This document shows positions 16,641-24,874 of a DNA stretch of 64,000 nucleotides, piece after piece; position 1 is the first letter of the stretch, and each line of letters starts with the position of its first letter. The DNA comes from JAKZVK01 sp965248255 (GTDB lineage: Bacteria; Acidobacteriota; Terriglobia; Bryobacterales; UBA6623), in assembly GCA_965248255.1 (NCBI GenBank), contig CBDFIW010000004.1, positions 1,612,001 through 1,676,000 of the forward strand. Reading direction: 5' to 3'. Below the pieces are notes generated by a model. That model was not told the DNA's origin, made no database searches, and saw only the letters and a list, made by a program, of their open reading frames with translations. The position numbers were made by a program, and so were the translations under genes.

Positions 16641-18002
16641 ATGGTCATCTACCTCCCCGGCCAGACCGGCAAAGACACCGTTGCGCTCGATGAGCTGACG
16701 CCGCGCGAAATCGTGCTCGAACTCGACAAGCACGTCATCGGACAGGGCGAAGCCAAGCGCGCCGTCGCCATCGCTCTGCGCAACCGCATCCGCCGCCGCA
16801 AGCTTGAGCCCGAGATGGCCGAAGAGGTCATGCCCAAGAACATCCTCATGATGGGTCCCACCGGCGTCGGCAAAACCGAAGTCGCCCGCCGGCTGGCAAA
16901 GCTCTCCAGCTCGCCCTTCCTCAAAGTCGAAGCCACCAAGTTCACTGAAGTCGGCTACGTCGGGCGCGACGTCGACGCCATGATCCGCGACCTCGTCGAG
17001 GTCTCCATCGACATGATCCGCGAGGAAAAGCTCGAGCTCGTCGCCGACCGCGCCGAGGCCAATGCCGAAGAGCGCCTGCTCGACCTGCTCATGCCGCCGC
17101 CGCCGGAAGAAGGCGAGCAAAACGTCGAGAAGACCCGCGAAAAGCTCCGGCACTCCCTCCGCGAGGGCAAGCTCGACGAGCGCATGGTCGACATCGACGT
17201 CCGCGAGCGCAACATGCCCATCGAGATCGTCACCAACACGGGCGTCGAGGAGATGGACATCAACCTCCGCGACATGTTGCCCGGCCTGTTCGGCGGCAAG
17301 TCGCGCCGCCGCAAGATGCGTGTCGCCGAAGCGCTCGATTACCTCATCTCCGAAGAAGAGCAGCGCCTGGTCGACATGGACCAGGTCAACCGCCAGGCCA
17401 TCGAGCGCGTCGAGCAATCCGGCATCATCTTTCTCGACGAGATGGACAAGATCGCCGGCCGCGAAGGCGGACGCGGGCCCGAGGTCAGCCGCGAAGGCGT
17501 GCAACGCGATATCCTGCCGATCGTCGAGGGCACCACGGTCAACACGCGCTACGGCATGGTCCGCACCGACCATATCCTTTTCGTCGCCGCGGGCGCCTTC
17601 CACGTCTCCAAGCCCAGTGACATGATCCCCGAACTGCAGGGGCGCTTTCCGATTCGCGTCGAGATGAAGCCCCTCACGACCGAGGATTTCTTCCGCATCT
17701 TGACCGAGCCCAAGAACGCCCTCATCAAGCAGTACGTGGCGTTGATGGAAACCGAGGGCGTCAAGCTGAAATTCAACGACGACGCCATCGCCGAGATTGC
17801 CTCCATGGCGTCGCAAGTCAACGAAGACACCGAGAATATCGGGGCGCGCCGGCTCCACACCATCTTGGAAAAAGTGCTCGAACACATATCCTTTGATGCG
17901 CCCGACCTCAAGAAGAAAAACTTCACTATCGACCCGGCCTACGTCAAGAAACAGCTCGCCGACATCGTCAAAGACCAAGACCTCAGCCGGTACATCCTGT
18001 AG
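16641..18002 (+). CDS. hslU: ATP-dependent protease ATPase subunit HslU (ClpY)
   Basis: A 453-aa AAA+ unfoldase. Walker A GPTGVGKT is at 72-79 and Walker B is IIFLDEMDKIA. The variable I-domain lies between, about residues 110-240. The sensor/arginine region is ENIGARRLHTILEKVLE. The C-terminal tail RYIL is the segment that docks into HslV pockets and activates it. The length is normal for the family. It is directly downstream of hslV and is expected to feed unfolded substrates to it. Confidence 0.97.
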   Translation: MVIYLPGQTGKDTVALDELTPREIVLELDKHVIGQGEAKRAVAIALRNRIRRRKLEPEMAEEVMPKNILMMGPTGVGKTEVARRLAKLSSSPFLKVEATKFTEVGYVGRDVDAMIRDLVEVSIDMIREEKLELVADRAEANAEERLLDLLMPPPPEEGEQNVEKTREKLRHSLREGKLDERMVDIDVRERNMPIEIVTNTGVEEMDINLRDMLPGLFGGKSRRRKMRVAEALDYLISEEEQRLVDMDQVNRQAIERVEQSGIIFLDEMDKIAGREGGRGPEVSREGVQRDILPIVEGTTVNTRYGMVRTDHILFVAAGAFHVSKPSDMIPELQGRFPIRVEMKPLTTEDFFRILTEPKNALIKQYVALMETEGVKLKFNDDAIAEIASMASQVNEDTENIGARRLHTILEKVLEHISFDAPDLKKKNFTIDPAYVKKQLADIVKDQDLSRYIL

Positions 18003-18017
18003 TTCCGGCGCCTTGCT

Positions 18018-19139
18018 ATGCCGTTCGTCCCTCCGTGCCGCGTGGCCTGCCCGGCCGTGACGGTGCTCTTCCTCTTCTGGGGCCTGTTCGCTGCGGGCTG
18101 TGGCTCCGTCGGTGAACCCCTGCCTCCGCTGTTAAATATCCCCGAGCGCAGCCAAGACCTCAGCGCGGTGCAAACCCCCGAGGGCATCGTTCTCGAGTGG
18201 ACCTGGCCCGAGAAGACCACCGAGGGCATGCCGCTCAAAGACCTGGAGAGCTTCTTCATTCACGCGATGGAGCTGACCGCCTCCGTCGAGCCGCCTCACC
18301 ACGACATCTTCGAGTTGAACGGCCGCCGTGTCGCCACGATCGACACCGCCGAACTGTCGGACACCGGCGCAGTTCGGGTCCCCGCCCAGGGTCCAACTCA
18401 GGCTCCTGGCCAAGGTCAGGGCGGGCGTTCAGGCATAGGTCCGGGTGAGAGGGTCCGCCACGTTCTCGACATCGCCGGTCTCGAGGGCAAGACCTGGGCG
18501 CTCGGTGTACGCGGCGAGAGCAGCCGCGGCCGCTCGATCAGCTTCTCGAACCTAACGGCCATCGACCTAGTGTCGCCTCCGGGCGCGCCCGGCACACCGG
18601 AAATCGCTGTGGAGACCGACGCAGTCGTCCTCACCTGGGACACGGCGGACGGAGCCGACTTCTACCGCATCCTCCGCGGCGTTCGCGAGCCGCAGGCGTT
18701 CGACCCGATCGGCGACACTGACCACCTCTCCTTTCGAGACACAACCTTCGAGTGGAGCCGGCACTATCTCTATCGCGTGCAAAGCCTAGCCCGCAGCAGG
18801 ACCGGTGAAGCTCTCGGACCCATCTCCGAGCCCACCTCCGTGTTCACGGCCGACACCTTCCCGCCCGTGGCCCCTGTGCGAGTCCAGGCCATCCCCACCC
18901 CCACTTCGGTCGAACTCTCCTGGCAACCCAGCCCCGGGCCCGACCTAGCCGGCTACCTCGTGAGCCGCGTGACCGCCGAGTCGCCGCCGGTAACACTGAC
19001 CGACGATCTCCTCACCACACCCGCCTACAGCGACCCCACGGCCCACCCCGGCCAAACCTACCGCTACACCATCCGCGCCGTCGACCAGGACGGCAACGCA
19101 AGCCCCCCCTCCGACGAAGTCTCTGTCACCGTCCCCTGA
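18018..19139 (+). CDS. Lipoprotein with fibronectin type III domains
   Basis: A 373-aa protein with a signal peptide ending in the lipobox LFAAGC, so it is probably lipid-anchored. Two or three fibronectin-III-like domains follow: SPPGAPGTPEIAVETDAVVL with LTWDTADGADFYRILRG, and TPTSVELSWQPSPGPDLAGY with YRYTIRAVDQDGNASPPSD. A Gly/Gln/Pro-rich stretch at about 118-140 looks like low-complexity expansion. It begins 15 nt after hslU and may be part of that transcript, but there is no obvious functional link. The role is unknown; binding or envelope structure is likely. Confidence 0.75.
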   Translation: MPFVPPCRVACPAVTVLFLFWGLFAAGCGSVGEPLPPLLNIPERSQDLSAVQTPEGIVLEWTWPEKTTEGMPLKDLESFFIHAMELTASVEPPHHDIFELNGRRVATIDTAELSDTGAVRVPAQGPTQAPGQGQGGRSGIGPGERVRHVLDIAGLEGKTWALGVRGESSRGRSISFSNLTAIDLVSPPGAPGTPEIAVETDAVVLTWDTADGADFYRILRGVREPQAFDPIGDTDHLSFRDTTFEWSRHYLYRVQSLARSRTGEALGPISEPTSVFTADTFPPVAPVRVQAIPTPTSVELSWQPSPGPDLAGYLVSRVTAESPPVTLTDDLLTTPAYSDPTAHPGQTYRYTIRAVDQDGNASPPSDEVSVTVP

Positions 19140-19357
19140 GAGGGAGTCCGCGTCGGGGCGGCGTTGTTCACGATGTAGGGGCACAGCATGCCGTGCCCGC
19201 ATGGTTGGCGCGGGGCAACTCGCACCGGTATCGGACGGGCTTCATGAAAACCTCACTCCCACCACGGGCTGCTGGCCGTTCGCGTAGGGGCGCACCGCTG
19301 TGTGCGCCCAAGCGTCCCCAACGCGGATGCAGCCCAGCACTTCAGCGCTGGGTATTC
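19140..19357. repeat. Intergenic block of palindromic repeats
   Basis: No gene is seen. GTAGGGGCACAGCATGCCGT begins at 19176 and contains a near-perfect 20-nt palindrome at 19178-19197. A hairpin GGGCGCAC-N6-GTGCGCCC lies at 19288-19309. Near 19333 CCCAGCACTTCAGCGCTGGG forms another palindrome. The GTAGGGG leader recurs at 56083 and at the inverted copy ending 63056. Confidence 0.65.
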
Positions 19358-20803
19358 CTACGCCGTGTCACCCTGGCGCGCGGACGTCATCTTCACACCC
19401 CCGTTGCCCATCTCTTCGATCTCGGCGAACTGCACTTTGCGCTCTTCGTCCATGCAGTAGTTGGCGAGCATCACAGCAATCGAGTCCTGTAGCCCGACTT
19501 CGATATCGGCCTTGGGCTTGCCCCCGTCGCGCACATCCAGAAGGAAGCTCTCCAGCTCTTTGTACTCGGGGTCCTTGTCTTCTTTGGGATCCATGATCCC
19601 CTTCGTGTAAAGCCAGCGTTTGGCGTACTCCATCTCCTTTTCGATGAAGCCGATGTTGGAGGATTCGAGATCGTGGATGCCGGGGATGATGGGCAGGCCT
19701 TCGCCCTGTTCGAGCATGTCGGCAACGGTAGCGCCAGCGGTCCAGGCTTCTTGGGTCTCACTTTGCTCGCCCATCTTCTCTTTCATGGGATCACGGAACC
19801 ACATGCCCTCGCCGCCGGGGATCAGCGTGATCTCGATGGCGCCGTCGGTCCCCATGATGACCTCGCGGCAGCCGTCGCCCGGCGTCCGCCGGCCCTGGAT
19901 GTGCCGGTTGGTCATGATCGAGCTGTAGAGCAGCTTCTCGCCCTCCGGATACTCGAAGATGAGCTGAATGTTGTCGTAAATGTCGCGGCCGTCTTTCCAG
20001 TAGTCCAGGCCGCCGACACCCATCACCGACTTCGGCGACGCCCCGATCATCCAATCGGCCACGTCGACCTGGTGGGACATCAACTCGGCGCAAAGCCCGC
20101 CCGAGTACTTGCGATAAAGGCGCCAGTTGATTTGTTCCTCGCGGCTGGGGTCCTTGACGCCGCGGCGCCAGCTCTTGTTGCGATGCCATTGGGCGTAGAC
20201 GTGGGTGATCTTGCCGACGACGCCCTTTTCCACCATCTGCTTTGCCGTGCGATAGAAGGAGCTATAGCGCCGCTGCAAGCCCACCTGGATGACCTGGTTG
20301 GGGTGCTCTTCATGGAGCGTTCGCAGGCCATGGACCTCCTCGGGGGTGAAGACGAGCGACTTCTCGCAGAAGACGTGCTTGCCGGCCTCGAGCGCGTCTT
20401 TCATGACCGGGTAGTGCAAGAAGAGCGGGGTCGTGATAAAGACGGCCTCGACGTCGTCCTGCTCGAGTAGTCTGCGGTAGTCGGTGTAGGGCGTTGGCTT
20501 GCCGTCGAAGATCTTGAGTGCCTTGTTGAGGTTGCGTTCGTAGATGTCGCAGATGGCGACGCAGTTGCCGATGTCGATGTGCTGTAAGTGGCGCTTGAGC
20601 AACCGGTTGCCGCGGCTGCCGGGCCCGATGAACCCGTAGTTCACCTGCTTGCCCGCGGTCTTGGCCGTGCGTATCAGCGGGGCGGCGTTGGCTCGCGGCA
20701 GCAGAGCCGCTGCCGCAGCGGTGGCTGTACCGGCTGACTTAACGAAGGTACGCCTGTTCAGGTCGTCTCTGTTCTTATTCGCCAAACTCTTCTTCGTCTT
20801 CAT
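19358..20803 (-). CDS. Gfo/Idh/MocA-family oxidoreductase, Tat-exported
   Basis: A 481-aa protein with Tat leader LNRRTFVKSAGTATAAAAAL. The NAD-binding part is VNYGFIGPGSRGNRLLKR, then VFITTPLFLHYPV. The EKSLVFTPEE segment is at the usual EKP position with Ser replacing Pro. CAELMSHQVDVADWMIGASP and the C-terminal VGLQDSIAVMLANYCMDEER complete a typical long, exported oxidoreductase-like protein. It is separate from its paralogue at 13174. The substrate is unknown; sugars or inositols are usual for the family. Confidence 0.87.
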   Translation of the reverse strand: MKTKKSLANKNRDDLNRRTFVKSAGTATAAAAALLPRANAAPLIRTAKTAGKQVNYGFIGPGSRGNRLLKRHLQHIDIGNCVAICDIYERNLNKALKIFDGKPTPYTDYRRLLEQDDVEAVFITTPLFLHYPVMKDALEAGKHVFCEKSLVFTPEEVHGLRTLHEEHPNQVIQVGLQRRYSSFYRTAKQMVEKGVVGKITHVYAQWHRNKSWRRGVKDPSREEQINWRLYRKYSGGLCAELMSHQVDVADWMIGASPKSVMGVGGLDYWKDGRDIYDNIQLIFEYPEGEKLLYSSIMTNRHIQGRRTPGDGCREVIMGTDGAIEITLIPGGEGMWFRDPMKEKMGEQSETQEAWTAGATVADMLEQGEGLPIIPGIHDLESSNIGFIEKEMEYAKRWLYTKGIMDPKEDKDPEYKELESFLLDVRDGGKPKADIEVGLQDSIAVMLANYCMDEERKVQFAEIEEMGNGGVKMTSARQGDTA

Positions 20804-20855
20804 GTAAACCTCACAAGAGCAGTAGAATCAGGGACATCCAAGCTCTGTCGGTATT

Positions 20856-22019
20856 CTATGGGGTCTGGGAGGGCGAACGCAACAAGGGGCCCAAATCTTG
20901 GTAGATCCGCTCGGTGATCAATGCGTTCGTCTCGTCATAAACGTGCACACCATCCCAGAAATGATCCTTGGCCGGCTGCAGGTACTTGCCTAGGTTGAGA
21001 ATGGCGGCCTCAGGATACTTGCCGCGGAGGGCCTCCATCTGGCGCGACGTCTCGTCGTAGAGAGCCGTAAAGGCGTCGACCCATTGCGCCGGCAGCGCCG
21101 TCATCGCGTACTCGCGGTCCAGCTCGCCGGTGGGCTGGAGAACACAGACCGGCTTGAAGCCGTAGGCCTTCGACAGCTCGATGAGCTTGACCCAATTGGA
21201 AAGATAGACCGCCACCAGCTTCCGGACGCGCTCCTGGTCCGACAAGAGCTGCTCGGAAGTCAAGGCATTCGGCGCTCTCCGCAAACCCAAGCCGATAGTG
21301 CTGGTCGTCTTGAGCTGGTCCGCGCCGCCGAATCTCAGCCGCAGCGCCGAATACAAATAGCTGCGGTCGAGAATCAGTTCCCAAACAGGGGTCGTGGTCT
21401 CGGACCGGTAGTGTTCCCAAGCCTCTTCCATCGTCTGGAAGTTGTAAGGATAATTCGGACGCGCCTCGTAGAGGAGGATGTTCCCCAAGTCGTTCGCGCC
21501 GTCGTAGAGGATCACGATGTCCGGTTCGTAGTCCGCCACCGTAAACATGAAGTGGATGATCGACTGCCGCGAGACCGATGACTGAATCCCGGCGTTGATG
21601 ACCTCGATGTCGCGGCCCGGATACGTTCTCTGTAGCAAGGTCTTGAGCGACCCTGGCAACGTCGTCTCGAACGTCGTGGCGATCTCCACCGCCGACCCGC
21701 CCAGCACCGCCAGCCGCAACTGCCCGGTCGGCTTCTGTTTCGGCAGTTCGTAGTCCGGGGCACTGACGCGCAGCCCGTCGTCGTTCGTGTAGTGATGTAC
21801 CTGCTCGGTGTGGTGCGACATCTCGAACGTTTCCGAGCTGACGTACCGCATGTTCGCTTGCGGCCGGAACATCACATACGGATAGAGCTGACCATAGAAC
21901 GGCAGCGTCGAACGGGGAGCGGCTTGGGACACTAGATACACTTCCGCGAGGACCACGGCGGCGAGGAAAGCGCCGAGGGTGAGCGCGAGATAAAGAAAAC
22001 CTGTCTTCCAACGGGTCAT
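20856..22019 (-). CDS. SGNH/GDSL-like hydrolase, membrane-anchored
   Basis: A 387-aa protein from the ATG at 22019, chosen because the N-terminal membrane segment (FLYLALTLGAFLAAVVLAEV) follows directly; an in-frame start lies 75 nt further upstream. SGNH-like blocks are visible: VLGGSAVE (block I, with Gly-Ser for GDS), VINAGIQSS (block II Gly), ILYDGANDLGN (block III Asn) and WDGVHVYDETN (block V Asp and His). These are esterase/acyl-hydrolase signatures. Similar proteins in Acidobacteria and Planctomycetes are often annotated as lipase-like or AlgX-like. The active site should face the periplasm. Confidence 0.75.
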   Translation of the reverse strand: MTRWKTGFLYLALTLGAFLAAVVLAEVYLVSQAAPRSTLPFYGQLYPYVMFRPQANMRYVSSETFEMSHHTEQVHHYTNDDGLRVSAPDYELPKQKPTGQLRLAVLGGSAVEIATTFETTLPGSLKTLLQRTYPGRDIEVINAGIQSSVSRQSIIHFMFTVADYEPDIVILYDGANDLGNILLYEARPNYPYNFQTMEEAWEHYRSETTTPVWELILDRSYLYSALRLRFGGADQLKTTSTIGLGLRRAPNALTSEQLLSDQERVRKLVAVYLSNWVKLIELSKAYGFKPVCVLQPTGELDREYAMTALPAQWVDAFTALYDETSRQMEALRGKYPEAAILNLGKYLQPAKDHFWDGVHVYDETNALITERIYQDLGPLLRSPSQTP

Positions 22020-22130
22020 AGCGCTTGCGTGCAACGAGTGTAGGGCGGCCGGCTGTTGATGTGCAACGTTTGCAGTTCCCGAGCCGACGGGCACGCGGCA
22101 GGGCTGGGGTCCCTGCAGAATCGCCAGAGA

Positions 22131-22979
22131 CTACACGGTGAGGAGCTCGGTGATCAGTCCGGCCGGCGTGCAGTCGAAGAGCCTAGTGGAATGTCGCGGA
22201 GATCCCTTAAGCTTTGCAGGGGCGGGCCCCTGTGCCCGCCCGGCTCTTCGTTTACCACTGAGTTTTCTGTGCGACAGTCCACTGGTTTGCGCGGGTTCGT
22301 GCCGCTCGGGAGCGCCATCGAGCGTTCGTTCGGTGCGTTTCAAACTGTGCCCGGCGGCATAAAACGGCTTACCGAAGTGGCTGCAGCATAAGGCGAGGGG
22401 CAGCGTCCCGACTTTGTGGAGGATCGCTCCCATATGGTCATAGGTGTCGATACCGACCAAAGCGCAATCAACCGTCGGAACGAGGTTGCCCATCGCGGCG
22501 TCGGGAGCGACATCGATCTCCGCCGAAGCTCCGAGGCCCTTCCGTAAAGCCTCGGCCATCTGCGCCCCTTCCCCGCCGGGCAGCGACTGCAACACATAGA
22601 CTCCTCCCACCCTCAGGCCCGTCAATGCGTCCCGCACAGTGGAACTGTTGCTCAGAGTGATGACCGTGGAGCCCGCCGCGATCAGCGGGCGCAGTTTCTC
22701 GGTGAGGAGCCGGTTCCCTTCGACGATCGATCGGCGAAGCTCGCACAGCCGCACCGGCAAGTCGCCGCTCTCTTCTGCAACGATACGCCCCACGTTCCCC
22801 ACGGTAGCGATCGCCGGGTGCATCGCTTGAAGCCGCACGGCCAAGTCAGCGCCGTCGCGGCCCGCGGCGATCCACTCCGCGGCCAAGTCGATCGCTTCCA
22901 GGGCGAGGTTGGTCGCCCCCAACGTCCGGTTGTCACGGAGCGTGCGAAGGCGATCTTCCCACGGAGCGGCGTCAGGCAC
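22131..22979 (-). CDS. eIF2B alpha/beta/delta-family protein (R15P/MTR-1-P isomerase-like) with in-frame MITE insertion
   Basis: A 282-aa protein related to the eIF2B/MtnA/ribose-1,5-bisphosphate isomerase fold. Signature pieces are TVITLSNSSTV, GGEGAQMAEALRKGL, VDCALVGIDTYDHMG (the conserved acidic position), HKVGTLPLALCC and a C-terminal FDCTPAGLITELL. Between the core and that last strand there are 33 extra codons encoded by a MITE (22184-22282). Without it the protein would be 249 aa and end ...EPAQT-RLFDCTPAG. The insertion keeps frame and has no stop. It starts at GTG 22979 without a clear ribosome site. Sugar-phosphate isomerase activity is inferred from family only. Confidence 0.75.
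   Translation of the reverse strand: MPDAAPWEDRLRTLRDNRTLGATNLALEAIDLAAEWIAAGRDGADLAVRLQAMHPAIATVGNVGRIVAEESGDLPVRLCELRRSIVEGNRLLTEKLRPLIAAGSTVITLSNSSTVRDALTGLRVGGVYVLQSLPGGEGAQMAEALRKGLGASAEIDVAPDAAMGNLVPTVDCALVGIDTYDHMGAILHKVGTLPLALCCSHFGKPFYAAGHSLKRTERTLDGAPERHEPAQTSGLSHRKLSGKRRAGRAQGPAPAKLKGSPRHSTRLFDCTPAGLITELLTV
22184..22282. repeat. Palindromic MITE, copy B, inserted within a coding sequence
   Basis: TA followed by GTGGAATGTCGCGGA at the left, and GCGACAGTCCAC followed by TG (a decayed TA) at the right. The inner hairpin is GGGGCGGGCCCCTGTGCCCGCC. The net insertion including one dinucleotide is 99 bp, exactly 33 codons. On the minus strand it encodes the basic stretch LSHRKLSGKRRAGRAQGPAP and ends PRHST. 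This is the best preserved copy of the family. Confidence 0.85.
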
Positions 22980-23045
22980 GAAGGTGTAGCGAGCGCTCGC
23001 AAGCGACGCCTCGGCTGCGCGGCAGGCCTGCCGGTTCCGGCGCCT

Positions 23046-23399
23046 TTACTCCTGCGCCGTCACGGAAGCGACGCGAATCATGCCGCTCTTCATGCGGCCG
23101 CTGACTGTTACGAGCAGTTGATCCTCTTTACCCGAACCCTCGAGCGCCTCAAGCGCCTTGGCATTGCCCGCTTCGTCAAACTTGATGTACTTGCCGTCTT
23201 TGGTAACCAACCCGAAGCCGCTGCCCTTGCAGTTCGGCATCTTCATGCATTCGGTGGTGTGAGAAGAGGCCTTGTCCAGCAACTTCGAGGCGCACATCGT
23301 GTCCATCAAGTAGCCGGTCCATTCACCCGAGCCGGTCTCGCCGGCGGAGGCCGCGGCGGGCAACGACAGTATCAGAGCAAGCAGGCAAACCGTACGCAT
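23046..23399 (-). CDS. Small exported four-cysteine protein, function unknown
   Basis: A 117-aa protein with an N-terminal signal peptide (LLALILSLPAAASA). The mature part reads GYLMDTMCASK, HTTECMKMPNCKGSGFGLV, DGKYIKFDEAGNAKALE and a C-terminal VTVSGRMKSGMIRVASV strand pair. Proteins with this CxnCxxxxxCxxSGxGxxxxDGKxxxxDxxGN pattern are common in Acidobacteria and carry no known function. The three cysteines of the mature domain may bind a metal or form a disulfide. It is followed by the eIF2B-like gene 67 nt downstream, possibly as a transcriptional unit. Confidence 0.65.
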   Translation of the reverse strand: MRTVCLLALILSLPAAASAGETGSGEWTGYLMDTMCASKLLDKASSHTTECMKMPNCKGSGFGLVTKDGKYIKFDEAGNAKALEALEGSGKEDQLLVTVSGRMKSGMIRVASVTAQE

Positions 23400-23549
23400 G
23401 ATCGAAGCCGTCCTTTCGAAACTACGCTGCGTTTAGGATAGAACACTTCCGCGTTGGGCGTGCAGCTCCGGGCGCCTATGTACACTGATAGTGCTTCGTC
23501 ATCTCACCGTGCGCGTGGTGCCCGTGCACGCTTTTTGCAACTTCACTCG

Positions 23550-24077
23550 ATGAGGTCCTTCCGTTCGCTGGTCGTTTTCGTCTTGTGCGCAACTGGGTCG
23601 GCTTCCGGACAGGCGCCGAATGTTTACAAAGGCAAACAAGAAAAACTGCCCGTCGAGGTCGCGCCGCAACCGATCCCCTTCAACCACAAAAAGCATACCG
23701 CGGCGGGCGTATTCTGCCTCGATTGCCACTCCGGCGCCCCCGACAACGAGCGAGCCGGGCTCCCAAGCGTCGAGCAATGCATGCTTTGCCACGCCGCCAT
23801 TGCCACCGAGCACCCCGACGTCAAGCAGCTTGCGGGGATGCAGCTTCGGGGCGAGACGCTCGCCTGGGTCCGCGTCTACCGGGTCCCCGACTTCGTCTTC
23901 TTCAGCCACGCCAGCCATGTCAAGGCCGGGGAGGCCTGCGCGACATGCCACGGCCCCGTTGAAGAGCGCCAAGTCCTCGCCAAGGAGGTCTCGACGAGCA
24001 TGATCCAGTGCATGAACTGTCACGCAGCAAAGCAAATGTCGACCGACTGCCACCTCTGCCACGACTTGGGACAGTAG
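23550..24077 (+). CDS. Periplasmic pentaheme cytochrome c (class III/c7-like)
   Basis: A 175-aa protein from ATG 23550, where a signal peptide begins (MRSFRSLVVFVLCATGSASG); an upstream GTG-type extension has no signal character. Five CxxCH heme sites are visible: CLDCH, CMLCH, CATCH, CMNCH and CHLCH. Additional histidines in FNHKKH and FFSHASH are placed like distal ligands of bis-His hemes. The RVYRVPDFVFFSHASH block is nearly the same in the paralogue at 28554. It is probably a periplasmic electron carrier or a subunit of a respiratory complex; no partner oxidoreductase is adjacent. Confidence 0.85.
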   Translation: MRSFRSLVVFVLCATGSASGQAPNVYKGKQEKLPVEVAPQPIPFNHKKHTAAGVFCLDCHSGAPDNERAGLPSVEQCMLCHAAIATEHPDVKQLAGMQLRGETLAWVRVYRVPDFVFFSHASHVKAGEACATCHGPVEERQVLAKEVSTSMIQCMNCHAAKQMSTDCHLCHDLGQ

Positions 24078-24260
24078 TGAGCTACCAAGAGCGCTTACTC
24101 CTGAACTCGCATCACGGCCCGACTCTTCACGGTCTCGGGCGGTGTCGGTACGACAGCGTACTAGCAGGATTGTTTACGACTGTAAGACAGGCACGCGACA
24201 GCGCTCTGTGAGTTCCGTCGAGCCTGACTTGCTCCGGGCCAGATAGTCAGAGAGATTGAC

Positions 24261-24290
24261 TGGACACATAAAGTGACCAACTGGTACTAT
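24261..24290 (+). promoter_or_regulatory. Predicted promoter of the Phd/VapC module
   Basis: A TGGACA box at 24261-24266 and TACTAT at 24285-24290 are separated by 18 nt. The predicted transcription start, about 7 nt downstream, falls on the GTG at 24297. This suggests a leaderless antitoxin message. The 180 nt between the cytochrome stop and this box hold nothing else recognised. Confidence 0.4.
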
Positions 24291-24296
24291 AGAAAC

Positions 24297-24515
24297 GTGC
24301 AACAGATCAAAGCGTCCAAGTTCAAAGAGCAATGCCTCTCGATCCTGGACCACCTTGACCCGGATGGGGTGGTGATCACCAAGCGAGGGAAACCGGTTGC
24401 CAAGCTCCTACCGATCAGCCACGAATGCGGCGACTTGATCGGAAGCATGAAGGGACAGATCGAGATCCGCGGCGACATTCTTTCGACCGGGCTCAAGTGG
24501 GATGCTGAATCTTGA
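24297..24515 (+). CDS. Phd/YefM-family antitoxin
   Basis: A 72-aa protein from GTG 24297 (an upstream in-frame GTG at 24273 lies inside the promoter). The pattern IKASKFKEQCLSILD then GVVITKRGKPVAKLLP is the N-terminal DNA-binding fold of Phd/YefM antitoxins. The tail (GDLIGSMKGQIEIRGDIL) should wrap the toxin. It overlaps the VapC gene by 14 nt. Antitoxins of this family repress their own promoter and neutralise the PIN toxin. Confidence 0.88.
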   Translation: MQQIKASKFKEQCLSILDHLDPDGVVITKRGKPVAKLLPISHECGDLIGSMKGQIEIRGDILSTGLKWDAES

Positions 24516-24864
24516 TACTCACATCCTCGTGTACGCTCTCTCAGGACAGTTGCGGCCGCGAGAGCGCGCACTGCTCAGCAGCAACCGCTGGGGCATTTCC
24601 GCCATCGTCTTGTGGGAACTGACGAAGCTGTTCGAGTTGGGCAGGGTCACCCTGAATATCCAAACACCTGCCTTCGCCAGGGTACTCTCGAGGACGCAGG
24701 TGTGGCCCCTGGATCTGGCAGTCTGCCGCCGCATCGGCACACTCGACTTCCGCGGAGACCCGGCGGACCAAATCATCGCCGCGACGTCACTCGTTCACAA
24801 CGTCCCGTTGCTGACGCGCGACCGCTTGCTTCGCAGGTCAAAAGTCGTACAGACCTTACCGTAG
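24502..24864 (+). CDS. vapC: VapC-type PIN-domain toxin
   Basis: A 120-aa PIN-domain ribonuclease. Acidic residues of the Mg-binding site are visible at D5 (LDTH), E39 (LWELTKL), D86/D89 (GDPADQIIAATS) and D107 (TRD). VapC toxins cleave tRNA or rRNA when released from the antitoxin. The gene overlaps the antitoxin by 14 nt and ends 10 nt before the convergent PKD gene. All catalytic positions appear intact, so it is probably functional. Confidence 0.9.
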   Translation: MLNLDTHILVYALSGQLRPRERALLSSNRWGISAIVLWELTKLFELGRVTLNIQTPAFARVLSRTQVWPLDLAVCRRIGTLDFRGDPADQIIAATSLVHNVPLLTRDRLLRRSKVVQTLP

Positions 24865-24874
24865 TCCTCCGGCT

